From Faecalicatena contorta (GTDB lineage Bacteria; Bacillota; Clostridia; Lachnospirales; Lachnospiraceae), in assembly GCF_021531975.1 (NCBI RefSeq), contig NZ_JAFBIY010000004.1, forward strand, positions 186,001 to 250,000: a stretch of 64,000 nt of DNA, given 5' to 3'. Shown in pieces: positions 35,958 to 44,910 of this stretch. The notes beneath the pieces were generated by a model. That model saw only the letters and a program-made list of their open reading frames with translations, was not told the origin of the DNA and made no database searches. Position numbers and translations under genes: made by a program. Each line of letters starts with the position of its first letter. The stretch's first letter is position 1.

Positions 35958-37336
35958 GCCAGCCTCCAGCCCGGAAGATATTTATTCTTTAAAGTACCGC
36001 CTGCAAGTTTTCCCCATCCCAGCGGAAAACCATCCACACAGACGAGGTACCAGCCTTTTTCTTTTACTGAAACCAGTTCGTCCACATCTAAAGTTTCACC
36101 CTTCAGATAGCGTACGATACGTTCATCATCTGCCGGCAGATCAATACAATGTCTATACTCTTCTTTCTTCAGTGACATGGCAAATGCCTGGCTTGGCTCA
36201 AACCTGTTCTTCTTGAGCTCCCCAAGAAGAAGTCCGGTACGCAGGAAACGTATGCCTCTGACATCCGGCAATCCTTCCGGCATATAGTAGACCCGTTCCC
36301 CATGAATCTCCAGACGGGATACATCGATTTCTTTTTTTACATCATCCAGGAACCGGCTAAGCTCCTCCGGGATTTTCCTTTTTCCCGTGCTGGACAGCGA
36401 TACGACTTTGGACTCTTTTGCATCTCCTTTTTGCACAAGTGCGAGATAATGTCCTTCTCCCTGCATTTTGTGTGGAAAAATGCGAACCGTATCGCGAAGG
36501 GTCTCCTCTCCGGATTCAGTTTTATCCGGCATACCTTCACAGAAGCCCTCAAAATATGGCTCTATTTTCAGAATGCGAAATTCCGGACAGTTCTTCAAAA
36601 GGTGCTCGATGATCTGTTCATTTTCCCTCTCATCGAAGGTACATGTAGAATAAAGCATCATACCACCCGGCCGCAGCATACCTGCCGCCTGAAGAATAAT
36701 ACTCTTTTGTATATTTGAGAAAAACTCCGGTCCATGCTCTTCCCACGCCCGAACCATTTTCTTATCCTTACGGAACATGCCTTCTCCGGAGCAGGGAGCG
36801 TCGATGAGTATCTTATCAAAATATTCCGGAAAATAGCCTGTCAGCTTTCCCGGTTCCTCACTCAGCACAAGCATATTTCCGATTCCGAACACCTCTATGT
36901 TCTTAAGAAGTCCCTTCGCTCTTGAATTGCTGATGTCATTTGCCGCAAGAAGTCCGGTGCCTTTAAGCTTCGCACCAAGCTCTGTCGCCTTGCCGCCCGG
37001 CGCCGCACAGATATCCAGCACCTTATCACCCGGCTCTACAGGAAGACGGCTCGCAGGAGTCATGGCACTTGGTTCCTGCAGATAATATAGCCCTGCAAAA
37101 TAATACGGATGCCTGGAAGGAGTGATATTCTCTCCATCATAATAGAAACCATTATCAATCCAGGGGATCGGTGTGATTTCAAAAGGACATATCTCCTTGA
37201 ACTTTTCTACGGAAATCTTATTTGTATTCACACGGAGCCCATAGTATCTTGGCTCATCATAACAGGCAATGTAGTCTGCATATTCTTCCTTCAGAAGATT
37301 TTGCATCTTTTTCTCAAACTTCTCAGGCAGCTTCAT
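35954..37336 (-). CDS. RsmB/NOP family rRNA cytosine-5 methyltransferase (RsmF-like)
   Basis: A 460-residue NOL1/NOP2/Sun methylase. SAM motif I is VLDICAAPGGKATELGAKL; the two catalytic cysteines are in DAPCSGEGMFRKD and STCTFDERENE. A C-terminal PUA-like region, about residues 290-460, ends with GWGKLAGGTLKNKYLPGW, as in the RsmF type. It makes 5-methylcytosine in 16S rRNA. It is first of the three overlapping genes that include the RsuA-like synthase and the HAD gene. Confidence 0.92.
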   Translation of the reverse strand: MKLPEKFEKKMQNLLKEEYADYIACYDEPRYYGLRVNTNKISVEKFKEICPFEITPIPWIDNGFYYDGENITPSRHPYYFAGLYYLQEPSAMTPASRLPVEPGDKVLDICAAPGGKATELGAKLKGTGLLAANDISNSRAKGLLKNIEVFGIGNMLVLSEEPGKLTGYFPEYFDKILIDAPCSGEGMFRKDKKMVRAWEEHGPEFFSNIQKSIILQAAGMLRPGGMMLYSTCTFDERENEQIIEHLLKNCPEFRILKIEPYFEGFCEGMPDKTESGEETLRDTVRIFPHKMQGEGHYLALVQKGDAKESKVVSLSSTGKRKIPEELSRFLDDVKKEIDVSRLEIHGERVYYMPEGLPDVRGIRFLRTGLLLGELKKNRFEPSQAFAMSLKKEEYRHCIDLPADDERIVRYLKGETLDVDELVSVKEKGWYLVCVDGFPLGWGKLAGGTLKNKYLPGWRLA

Positions 37337-37392
37337 ATATCTCCTCCATTAACGTACATTCATTTTAGTATATCATATCTGGCAAAAGAACT

Positions 37393-38109
37393 CTAGGAGT
37401 AAGCATATTTTAATTTTTTATTTTCCAGACTGCAGAGTATATAATAGGGGTTCACACTGATTTCTTCATCCTCTTTATAACAATAAATCCCCACATGAAG
37501 ATGTACTGCAAATTTACCGGAAGTTCCTTCGGGCCCATAGCCAGTATCTCCCATATACCCCAGAAATTCACCTGCCTTAACCTTTTTCCCCTTCCATATT
37601 GTGTCAGCATAAGACTCCATATGTGCGTAGTAGTAATAAGTACCACTGTTTGACGTTATGCCAATACGATATCCTCCCTTTTCAAGCCATCCTATTTTCG
37701 TAACCGTCCCTTCGGTCATACTGACAATCGGATAAACACCTTTTCTGTTTTCCGCTGCCATAATATCTGTCCCTTCATGTCCACGTCTGCCATTGTAATT
37801 ACGTTCTGCCTGCCATGTATTTACAAAAGAAACCTTTAACCTCTTATCTTCCGTAGATTCCGGTACCGGGAAATACTTCGTCTCTTTTTCCACATTTTCA
37901 AGAAATATCCGGCACTCCTCAGACAACATACCTTCTACCTCTTTCATCTTTGCACCTGCAAACTGTTCACGGTAAAATTCGTCCCTGACTGTCATTTTCT
38001 GGTAATAATATGCCTTTGCCGTCTGATAAAGTCTGTGCTCCCAAAGCACAGTAAAGAGTGCCAGAAGTAATAGCAGAAGTAACATATTCCCTGTCCTTTT
38101 ACGCCTCAT
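37393..38109 (-). CDS. M23-family peptidase (membrane-anchored)
   Basis: A 238-residue protein with an N-terminal membrane anchor (about 8-25) and an M23 LytM domain (about 108-215). Zinc ligands are seen in GHEGTDIMAAEN, YYYYAHMESYAD and FAVHLHVGIY, so it should be an active peptidoglycan endopeptidase. It may act in spore engulfment, as SpoIIQ-like proteins do, but it lacks any clear SpoIIQ mark. Downstream lies rsmF after a 56-nt gap; the pepD terminator is upstream. Confidence 0.85.
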   Translation of the reverse strand: MRRKRTGNMLLLLLLLALFTVLWEHRLYQTAKAYYYQKMTVRDEFYREQFAGAKMKEVEGMLSEECRIFLENVEKETKYFPVPESTEDKRLKVSFVNTWQAERNYNGRRGHEGTDIMAAENRKGVYPIVSMTEGTVTKIGWLEKGGYRIGITSNSGTYYYYAHMESYADTIWKGKKVKAGEFLGYMGDTGYGPEGTSGKFAVHLHVGIYCYKEDEEISVNPYYILCSLENKKLKYAYS

Positions 38110-38144
38110 TTCGAAAATCCCTTTTCTTGAACTATATGCAAAAA

Positions 38145-38173
38145 GACCACATCTCTATGTCAGAGATGTGGTC
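38145..38173 (-). terminator. Terminator after the dipeptidase gene
   Basis: Arms 38145-38156 and 38162-38173 (GACCACATCTCT) are perfectly complementary with a 5-nt loop. TTTTTG follows on the minus strand, 16 nt beyond the stop of pepD. Confidence 0.88.
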
Positions 38174-38188
38174 CATTTTATCCCGTTA

Positions 38189-39631
38189 TTATTTTAATCC
38201 GGCAAGAATTGCCTTCAGATATGTCCACATACGTTCTGTAGACGCAATACCTACACTTTCGTTAAAGGAATGTACATTTGGGATATCCGGTCCAAATGAT
38301 ACACAGTCCAGATCCGGACGTTTTCCAAGGAACAATCCACATTCCAGTCCTGCATGAACGGCAGAAATAACCGGAGCTTTTCCAAACAGTTCTTTATATG
38401 TATTCTCCATCAGTTCACGAAGTTCAGAATTCGGATTATACTGCCATGCCGGATATTCATTGGAGATACCTGTTCTTGCAGATACAAGCTTTGCACACTG
38501 CTCCAGTTCCTCTCTCAGAAGCGTCTTCTTACTCTCCACAGAGCTTCTTACAAGAGATATCGCTTTCACACAGGTATCTTCTGTCTTTAGAATACCAAGG
38601 TTCAAAGAAGTCTCTACCAGATTATCAAGCTTACGTGCGAGTGTCTGTACTCCGTTCGGACAGATCACGATATAAGAAATCACTCGTTCTGTACTCTCCT
38701 TATCCAATGCGGCCGCAGACGCACTCTCTGTAATCTCTACATCTACTTCCAATGTCGGCTCATCGCCCATAAACTCATTATCCCATACTGCCTTCATCTG
38801 CTCTGCCTGCGCCTTTGCCTTCATGGCATCTGCAGCAAAGAAATCAGCTGTACACTCCATAGCAATGACATTATCCTTGTCTCCGCCAAATATATCAATC
38901 AAATGGATCTCTGTTTCCTGTGCAATTACATTCAGGAGTCTTCCCATCATCTTATGTGCATTTCCGCGCTGTTTATGAATCTCAATACCGGAATGTCCGC
39001 CCTGAAGACCATGGATCTTAATCTGTACTTTTGCCCCTTCCTTCTGTTCTCTTACAACTGGAATCTCTGCTGCAAAAGTAAATCCACCAGAACATCCTGT
39101 TGTCAGAATGCCTTCCACTTCCGAATCAATATTCAGTACCTTATGTGCCTTTAATCCAGACATATCAAGCGCAAGCGCACCACCCATACCAACCTCTTCG
39201 TCAATGGTAAATACCGCTTCAATCGGCGGATGTGGAATGTCTGTGCTGTCCAGAACAGCCAGCGTCATCGCTACCGCGATACCGTCGTCACCACCCAGTG
39301 TCGTATCCTTTGCTTTTACAGAACCGTCTTCTACAATAAGTTCAATCGGATCCTTGGAAAAATCATGATCAGAATCCGGGCGTTTTTCACATACCATATC
39401 CAGATGGCCCTGGAGGATAACCGGTTCACTGTTCTCATATCCGGCAGATCCCGGCTTCTTAATGATGACATTGTTGACTTCATCCTGTATAACTTCCAGA
39501 TTCCGCTCCTTTGCAAAAGCTACACAATAGTCACTGATTCTTTTCGTATCAAAAGTTCCTCTTGGAATCTGACACATTTCTTCGAAGAATCGAAAAACTT
39601 CTTTTGGTTCAATGTTTGATAATACTGCCAT
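38189..39631 (-). CDS. pepD: Aminoacyl-histidine dipeptidase (M20 family)
   Basis: A 480-residue M20 peptidase. Metal and catalytic residues are in LQGHLDMVCEK, GGDDGIAVAM, DEEVGMGGALAL and the C-terminal AVHAGLECGLFL. It cleaves dipeptides such as beta-alanyl-histidine (carnosine). The length fits PepD. It has its own terminator and is divergent from ylbJ across an 86-nt gap that holds TTGATT and GATAAT-like boxes. Confidence 0.93.
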   Translation of the reverse strand: MAVLSNIEPKEVFRFFEEMCQIPRGTFDTKRISDYCVAFAKERNLEVIQDEVNNVIIKKPGSAGYENSEPVILQGHLDMVCEKRPDSDHDFSKDPIELIVEDGSVKAKDTTLGGDDGIAVAMTLAVLDSTDIPHPPIEAVFTIDEEVGMGGALALDMSGLKAHKVLNIDSEVEGILTTGCSGGFTFAAEIPVVREQKEGAKVQIKIHGLQGGHSGIEIHKQRGNAHKMMGRLLNVIAQETEIHLIDIFGGDKDNVIAMECTADFFAADAMKAKAQAEQMKAVWDNEFMGDEPTLEVDVEITESASAAALDKESTERVISYIVICPNGVQTLARKLDNLVETSLNLGILKTEDTCVKAISLVRSSVESKKTLLREELEQCAKLVSARTGISNEYPAWQYNPNSELRELMENTYKELFGKAPVISAVHAGLECGLFLGKRPDLDCVSFGPDIPNVHSFNESVGIASTERMWTYLKAILAGLK

Positions 39632-39750
39632 TTTATTTCCCTCACTTCTTATGACATAAATTTACTTTATGCTTTCATTATCCAACACTTAACATAAAAA
39701 ATCAACCTTATCATAGAATGAAACAAAAGAGTTTTAAGGTGGGTTTTCCT

Positions 39751-40698
39751 GTGAAGCAGTCTCTTCAAAAAGCATCCGTTCTGTTTGTTTTTTTTCTTAT
39801 GTTGTTATTTCCGTCACAGGTCTTCGATGGCGCATGCAGAGGGCTTTTGCTTTGGTTTCACACAGTCCTGCCTACCCTCCTTCCGTTCCTTATCTTATCA
39901 TCCCTTTTGATACAGACAAAGGCCATAGACTGGATCGTTCATATATGTGCACCACTTTTCTGCAGATTTTTCCGTATCACTCCCTACGGTTCCTATGCCA
40001 TACTGACCGGTTTCCTGTGCGGTTATCCAATGGGCGGAAAAACGACCTGCGACTTACTTCGTACAGGTTACATTTCATACACCGAAGCAAAATATCTGCT
40101 GTCATTTTGCAATAACGCAAGTCCCATTTTTATTATCAGTTATGTAGTTCTACAAAACTTAACAAACCGCAGGCTCATCGCACCTGCACTTCTGATTCTT
40201 ATGATGGCTCCGGTTCTTTCCAGCTTCCTTTTTCGCCGGTTTTATTCTAGTGAATCAGATTTCGTTCCTCTCGGAAATAACAAATGTATCTCTGCAGCAA
40301 ATAATCACGCCGGCACATATGGAAGCCTTATGGACGACTGTATCATGAATGGATTTGAAAATATTACAAAAGTAGGCGGATATATTATTTTATTTTCCAT
40401 CTTCCTGTCTCTGGCACAATTACTCCCTGTCCGTACTTTCGTATATGATTATTTCCTTCTCCCCTCTCTGGAAATCACAAATGGAATTGCATGGATATGC
40501 AGAAGAGGACTTTCTGATAAGGCAACATTTTTTCTGTGCATGACCTGCACTTCTTTTGGTGGGTTATGCGCAGTCGCACAGACAAGATGTATGCTGGCCG
40601 GAAGTACACTTTCTATCCGGCCGTATATAATAGAAAAACTGGTTACCGCTGCAGTAACCAGTCTCTTAACATTTATCTACCTTTTATTCTTCTATTAA
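39751..40698 (+). CDS. ylbJ: YlbJ-like sporulation integral membrane protein
   Basis: About 315 residues with eight or so membrane segments and the nucleoside-recognition-type repeat motifs LPTLLPFLILSSLLI, TGFLCGYPMGGKTTCDLL and FCNNASPIFIISYVVLQ. YlbJ is needed for sporulation in Bacillus. GTG 39751 has AAGGTGGG 7 nt upstream; an ATG at 39718 in the same frame has none. It is the only plus-strand gene in a long minus-strand block and its last 15 bases overlap the coiled-coil gene tail to tail. In Bacillus it lies beside coaD and rsmD, as here. Confidence 0.88.
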   Translation: MKQSLQKASVLFVFFLMLLFPSQVFDGACRGLLLWFHTVLPTLLPFLILSSLLIQTKAIDWIVHICAPLFCRFFRITPYGSYAILTGFLCGYPMGGKTTCDLLRTGYISYTEAKYLLSFCNNASPIFIISYVVLQNLTNRRLIAPALLILMMAPVLSSFLFRRFYSSESDFVPLGNNKCISAANNHAGTYGSLMDDCIMNGFENITKVGGYIILFSIFLSLAQLLPVRTFVYDYFLLPSLEITNGIAWICRRGLSDKATFFLCMTCTSFGGLCAVAQTRCMLAGSTLSIRPYIIEKLVTAAVTSLLTFIYLLFFY

Positions 40699-41310
40699 AT
40701 CATCATCCAGCATGTAATCCTCTTCTTCTACCGGAGTACCATACTCTGCTTCAAGGGCACGGGAAGACTGTTCTGGAATCTCCAGTTCCGCTCTGTTATT
40801 GCGAACCATATCGTAGCACTCCTGAAGAGAATTCACAAGACCATCATACTTTGTTGTATAACTGTCAAGCGTATGTCCGATAATACCTTCAGCGTTTGCA
40901 AGAAGATCATCTGCATACTGCATTGCACCGATACGAATATCATTGGCATCTCTTGTCGCATTGTCAAGAATCTCCTGCGCCTGCTCCGTAGCAGCGGTAA
41001 CAACCGCATTTGCCTGTGCATATGCCTGCTGCATAATCTCATGTTCACTTACAAGCTCATTCGTATGGATCTGTGCCTCTTCAATCATACTGTCTGCCTT
41101 AGACTGTGCATCCGCAAGGATTGCATCCTTATTTGCAATGATCTTCTGATATCGCTTAATCTCATCTGGTGTCTTCATACGAAGCTCACGGAGAAGCTCG
41201 TCCATCTGATCTTTATTTACAATAATCTTAGATGTAGATAACGGCTGAAACTTACAGCTATCAATATACTCCTCAATCTCTTCAATAATCTGTTCAATAC
41301 GGCTGCTCAT
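40684..41310 (-). CDS. Coiled-coil protein (vacuolar H+-ATPase subunit H-like label)
   Basis: A 208-residue, mostly helical protein. The centre (about 55-150) is a long Ala/Gln/Glu heptad-type coil (ILADAQSKADSMIEEAQIHT, AYAQANAVVTAATEQAQEIL) with no membrane segment, and the C-terminus is acidic. Similar Lachnospiraceae proteins are often labelled ATPase or V-type ATPase subunit H, which rests on the coil alone. It could be a division or cell-pole protein of the DivIVA type, but I see no lipid-binding start. It overlaps coaD by one base and ylbJ by 15 nt. Confidence 0.75.
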   Translation of the reverse strand: MSSRIEQIIEEIEEYIDSCKFQPLSTSKIIVNKDQMDELLRELRMKTPDEIKRYQKIIANKDAILADAQSKADSMIEEAQIHTNELVSEHEIMQQAYAQANAVVTAATEQAQEILDNATRDANDIRIGAMQYADDLLANAEGIIGHTLDSYTTKYDGLVNSLQECYDMVRNNRAELEIPEQSSRALEAEYGTPVEEEDYMLDDDLIEE

Positions 41311-41804
41311 TATTTACACTCTCCTTTTTTACTTATTTTCTCAAATATTCTGTCCATGACTAACTCCGGGACAAACTGAGAAATATCCCCTCCAAAAGAA
41401 GCGACTTCCTTCACTATCGTTGAACTCAAATAAGAATATTCAAGTGCTGTTGTCAGAAAAACGGTCTCCAGCTCCTCCTCCAGCTTGTGATTCGTCTGTG
41501 CCATCTGCAGTTCATACTCAAAATCTGTAATAGCACGGAGTCCACGGACAACCATTCTGGCATCCATCTGTCTGGCAAAATCTACCAGCAGACCTTCAAA
41601 AGGAACAATCCTCACTTTTGGTACGTCTTTAGTTACTTCCTCTAACATTTTAACACGTTCTTCTACGGAAAACAACGGGCTTTTTGCGTTATTATTCAGC
41701 ACTCCGACAATTAATTCATCTACCAGTTTCGACGAACGACGGATAATATCAATATGACCATATGTGACCGGGTCAAAACTTCCCGGGTAGATTGCCTTTA
41801 ACAT
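41310..41804 (-). CDS. coaD: Phosphopantetheine adenylyltransferase
   Basis: A 164-residue CoaD with [49 protein letters not shown] and the ATP-site element [18 protein letters not shown]. It adenylates 4'-phosphopantetheine on the way to coenzyme A. It overlaps rsmD by 7 nt; rsmD-coaD-ylbJ neighbours match Bacillus. Confidence 0.97.
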   Translation of the reverse strand: MLKAIYPGSFDPVTYGHIDIIRRSSKLVDELIVGVLNNNAKSPLFSVEERVKMLEEVTKDVPKVRIVPFEGLLVDFARQMDARMVVRGLRAITDFEYELQMAQTNHKLEEELETVFLTTALEYSYLSSTIVKEVASFGGDISQFVPELVMDRIFEKISKKGECK

Positions 41805-42367
41805 ATATCTTTCCTCCCTGTCGGCTCAAGAAATACGTGTTTATTTGTCTTATACACTTTTTCACGGATTACATGGAAGCCAAGTTCTTCTACATAATCA
41901 AAAGATGTTTCTTTTGAAGCCTCAACAATCACAGTCCCTTCATCGGCAAGCAATGTGGAACCCGCAAGATATTCCAGCACCTTTTGCTCCCATTGCTGAT
42001 TATAAGGTGGATCCATAAAAATATAATCAAACTGCTTATCATCTTCCAGTCGCTTAAGCGCCGACAGAACATCCGTCTGTATGGTCATCGCCTTATCCGC
42101 AAGCTTTGTATGTACAAGATTCTCCTTAATACACACCATTGCCTTCGGATTCTTCTCAACGAACACCGCTTCCCCTGCGCCGCGGCTTAACGCTTCAATC
42201 CCGATCCCGCCACTTCCTGCGAACAGATCAAGAAAACTACAGTCAAACAAATACGGTGTAATAATATTAAATAATGTCTCTTTGATCCGGTCTGTTGTGG
42301 GTCTTGTCTCAATACCGTCCAAAGTCTTAAGAACCAGCCTTTTCGCTGTGCCTGCAATCACTCTCAT
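41798..42367 (-). CDS. rsmD: 16S rRNA (guanine-966 N2) methyltransferase RsmD
   Basis: A 189-residue RsmD. The SAM loop is [20 protein letters not shown] and the catalytic NPPY-type motif is [12 protein letters not shown] 42367 is preceded by AAGGA; the upstream extension to 42451 would run into the hairpin region and lacks a ribosome binding site. It modifies 16S rRNA before subunit assembly. Confidence 0.95.
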   Translation of the reverse strand: MRVIAGTAKRLVLKTLDGIETRPTTDRIKETLFNIITPYLFDCSFLDLFAGSGGIGIEALSRGAGEAVFVEKNPKAMVCIKENLVHTKLADKAMTIQTDVLSALKRLEDDKQFDYIFMDPPYNQQWEQKVLEYLAGSTLLADEGTVIVEASKETSFDYVEELGFHVIREKVYKTNKHVFLEPTGRKDIC

Positions 42368-42425
42368 AAACAATTTCCTTCTAATATTTATACAAGTTTT
42401 CTCGTACATTATAAATTTGAGGGTA

Positions 42426-42455
42426 AAAAATGTCAATTGGGGACAGGACATTTTT
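42426..42455. repeat. 9-bp-stem hairpin beside the REP-like element
   Basis: AAAAATGTC (42426-42434) is perfectly complementary to GACATTTTT (42447-42455), with a GGGGACAG-containing loop. Together with the copy-2 element that follows, it forms a composite of hairpins upstream of rsmD. Confidence 0.5.
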
Positions 42456-42461
42456 CATTCA

Positions 42462-42521
42462 GGTACACCACAAAATGAAATTTGGGACGTAGACTTTTTG
42501 CAAAAGTCTACGTCCCAATTT
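42462..42521 (+). repeat. REP-like dispersed element, copy 2 (also SASP terminator)
   Basis: The box GGTACACCAC (42462-42471), a 12-nt spacer and a hairpin (42484-42499 with 42501-42516, one mismatch) match copy 1 at 5937-5997 in opposite orientation. It is 10 nt downstream of the SASP stop on the minus strand, so it can end that transcript. Confidence 0.7.
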
Positions 42522-42530
42522 CACATTTCA

Positions 42531-42737
42531 TTATTTACCAGCCATCTGTTTTTCCTGCTGTTCGATCATTTTTTTCACCATATATCCACCTACAGAACCA
42601 TTCTGTCTGGATGTCAGGTCTCCATTGTATCCGTCAGATAACGGTACTCCTAATTCATTTGCAACCTCGTATTTGAACTTGTCAAGTGCACCCTTTGCTT
42701 CAGGTACGGCTGCTCTGTTAGATGAACGATTTGCCAT
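42531..42737 (-). CDS. Alpha/beta-type small acid-soluble spore protein
   Basis: A 68-residue SASP. It has the GPR protease site region KFKYEVANELGV (Glu-Val bond) and the C-terminal DNA-binding GSVGGYMVKKMIEQQEKQ. It coats spore DNA and changes its form to protect it from UV and chemicals, and is degraded on germination. AGGAGG precedes ATG 42737. The upstream region contains TATACTA, one base from a forespore sigma-G/F -10 element; the -35 is unclear. This gene proves the organism can form spores in principle. Confidence 0.95.
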   Translation of the reverse strand: MANRSSNRAAVPEAKGALDKFKYEVANELGVPLSDGYNGDLTSRQNGSVGGYMVKKMIEQQEKQMAGK

Positions 42738-42804
42738 TTTATACTCCTCCTTTTTGTATCTTTGTAACTTTCACTTTTTGTTACACCGATAGTATATGGA
42801 GGTT

Positions 42805-44835
42805 TTAAATTATTACACTGGCAGTTGTTTCATAATCTGGCAGTTCATGGTCCCATTTATTTTGATTTTTTAACATCCAGTCTGCAGCCTCATTCGCTTC
42901 CTTAAGTATCTTTGCATCCTGAAATACATCGCCGAGCTTAAAGTCCATAAGACCGCTTTGGCGAATGCCAAACAAATCGCCTGGACCGCGAAGTCTCAAA
43001 TCTTCACTGGCAATCTTAAAACCGTCATTTGTTTTATTTAGTATTTCGAGCCGTTCTTTTGTTTCTTTTGCTTTTGACGCACTCATGAATATGCAGTAAG
43101 ACTGATGTTTTCCTCGTCCCACACGACCTCTGAGCTGGTGAAGCTGTGCCAGACCAAATCTTTCTGCGTTTTCTATCATCATGACCGTGGCATTAGGAAC
43201 ATCGATTCCAACTTCTATTACTGTCGTAGAGACAAGTATCTGTATCTCATTTCTCCCAAACTGTTCCATAATGCTGTCCTTTTCTGCCTGTTTCATTTTC
43301 CCATGAAGAAATGATACACAGATGTCTTTTCCCATTTCTTCCTGAAGCATCTTTGCGTAATCCATTACATTTTCTGCTTCCAGATGCTCGCTTTCCTCTA
43401 CCATCGGACAGATAACGTAACACTGTCTTCCCTCAGCAATCTGTTTTTTCATAAATGTATATGCCGTTGCCCGATACCCGGTGTCAACGACACAGTTTTT
43501 AATTGGAAGCCGGTTCGCCGGCAACTCGTCAATAACCGAAATATCGAGATCCCCATAAAGAATGATCGCCAGTGTTCTTGGAATGGGTGTCGCGCTCATT
43601 ACAAGAACATGCGGCGCACCGCCTTTTTGCGCAAATGCTTCTCTTTGTTTTACTCCGAATCGATGCTGCTCATCGGTCACCACAAGAGCAAGACTGTCAT
43701 ACTCCACCGCTCCCTGAATGAGTGCATGAGTTCCGACAATGATTTTTGCATAACCACAGGCAATGCGGTCATAGGCTCTTCTTTTTTCCTTCGCTGTCAT
43801 AGAACCGGTAAGAAGCTCAACCTTAACCGGTATATCGTATGTCTCAAACAGCCGGGTAATCGATTCGTAATGCTGTCTTGCAAGCACCTCTGTCGGTGCC
43901 ATCATCGCTCCTTGCAGTCCGTGATATGCTACATTCAAAAGTGCAAGTATGGCCACGATTGTTTTTCCTGAACCCACATCACCCTGGACAAGTCTGGACA
44001 TAACTGTATCGGATGCCATATCGGCAGCAATTTCTTTCCAGACCTTCTGCTGTGCTTTTGTTAGTGTATACGGAAGCTTCCCGATCAATTCATTTACCTT
44101 GGCATTCTCCGGAATCACATACGCATTTTCCAGCTTCTCATTCTTGTCACGCAGTTTTCGAATCGACAGGATAAAGGACAGGAACTCTTCAAACACAAGT
44201 CTTCTTCTGGCATGATAATACACTTCTTTATCTTCCGGAAAATGAATTCCTCGAATCGCATAATTATATTCTGCAAGGCTGTATTTCATCCGGACTTCTT
44301 CCGGTAAATGTTCTTTTGACAGATCAAGTCCATCAATCACCTGTCGCACTGCTTTTGACACCGCATGATTTGACAATCCCGCCGTAAGCCCATATACTGG
44401 CTGCAGCGTATGCAGCTTTTCCTCATACTTTTCAGCTGGATAAAATATTTCCGGATGTTCCATGACAAGTCCACTTTTTTTCGAAACCACACGTCCCCTG
44501 AGAGTGATCGTGCCTCCTCCTGCAAATGTATTTCTAAGGAACGGCATACGAAACCAGACAACCTTCAGTGTCCCGGTAAGATCCTTTACATGCATGGTTG
44601 TCACCTGCATATTACGCGTTCCTGACACCTGCACCCGACCAAATATCACACCTGACACCGTCATAATCTTTCCTTCTTCCAGCTGCGCAATCGGCACCGC
44701 TTCTTCATATACATCATAACCTCGCGGATAATATCTGAGAAGTTCTCCTGCCGTTGTAATGCCGAGCTTTGCGAACAACTTTTCTGTTTTTTCTCCAATT
44801 CCTTTAATCTCTGTAATCCTGCTCTGCTTTATCAT
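42805..44835 (-). CDS. recG: ATP-dependent DNA helicase RecG
   Basis: A 676-residue RecG. The N-terminal wedge/OB domain (about 1-240) is followed by the helicase core with Walker A GDVGSGKT, the motif II DEQHRFG, motif III VMSATPIPRT, and the C-terminal TRG-type QLHQLRGRVGRG. It drives branch migration at stalled forks. ATG 44835 starts MIKQSRITEI; a 21-residue longer frame overlaps a hairpin. Confidence 0.97.
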   Translation of the reverse strand: MIKQSRITEIKGIGEKTEKLFAKLGITTAGELLRYYPRGYDVYEEAVPIAQLEEGKIMTVSGVIFGRVQVSGTRNMQVTTMHVKDLTGTLKVVWFRMPFLRNTFAGGGTITLRGRVVSKKSGLVMEHPEIFYPAEKYEEKLHTLQPVYGLTAGLSNHAVSKAVRQVIDGLDLSKEHLPEEVRMKYSLAEYNYAIRGIHFPEDKEVYYHARRRLVFEEFLSFILSIRKLRDKNEKLENAYVIPENAKVNELIGKLPYTLTKAQQKVWKEIAADMASDTVMSRLVQGDVGSGKTIVAILALLNVAYHGLQGAMMAPTEVLARQHYESITRLFETYDIPVKVELLTGSMTAKEKRRAYDRIACGYAKIIVGTHALIQGAVEYDSLALVVTDEQHRFGVKQREAFAQKGGAPHVLVMSATPIPRTLAIILYGDLDISVIDELPANRLPIKNCVVDTGYRATAYTFMKKQIAEGRQCYVICPMVEESEHLEAENVMDYAKMLQEEMGKDICVSFLHGKMKQAEKDSIMEQFGRNEIQILVSTTVIEVGIDVPNATVMMIENAERFGLAQLHQLRGRVGRGKHQSYCIFMSASKAKETKERLEILNKTNDGFKIASEDLRLRGPGDLFGIRQSGLMDFKLGDVFQDAKILKEANEAADWMLKNQNKWDHELPDYETTASVII

Positions 44836-44855
44836 GTTTACTCCATTATCAAACA

Positions 44856-44884
44856 AGGTCAGACTCCGTCCCGGAATCTGACCT
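44856..44884 (-). terminator. Hairpin between yloV and recG
   Basis: AGGTCAGA (44856-44863) pairs with TCTGACCT (44877-44884), with an internal TCCG/CGGA stem. A weak T-rich tract (TTGTTTG) follows on the minus strand. Its core GGGACGGAGTCT resembles GGGACGTAGACT of the REP-like element. Confidence 0.5.
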
Positions 44885-44910
44885 CTTTTGCTTTTCAATA
44901 AGTTTCCCGC

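Noticed and set aside
40640-40665. Hairpin CTGGTTAC-cgctgc-GTAACCAG near the end of ylbJ as a terminator
   Set aside because: It lies inside the coding frame and is not followed by a T-run.
42738-42804. A sigma-G/F promoter for the SASP gene
   Set aside because: TATACTA is one base from the -10 consensus but no convincing -35 lies at the proper distance; noted in the SASP entry only.
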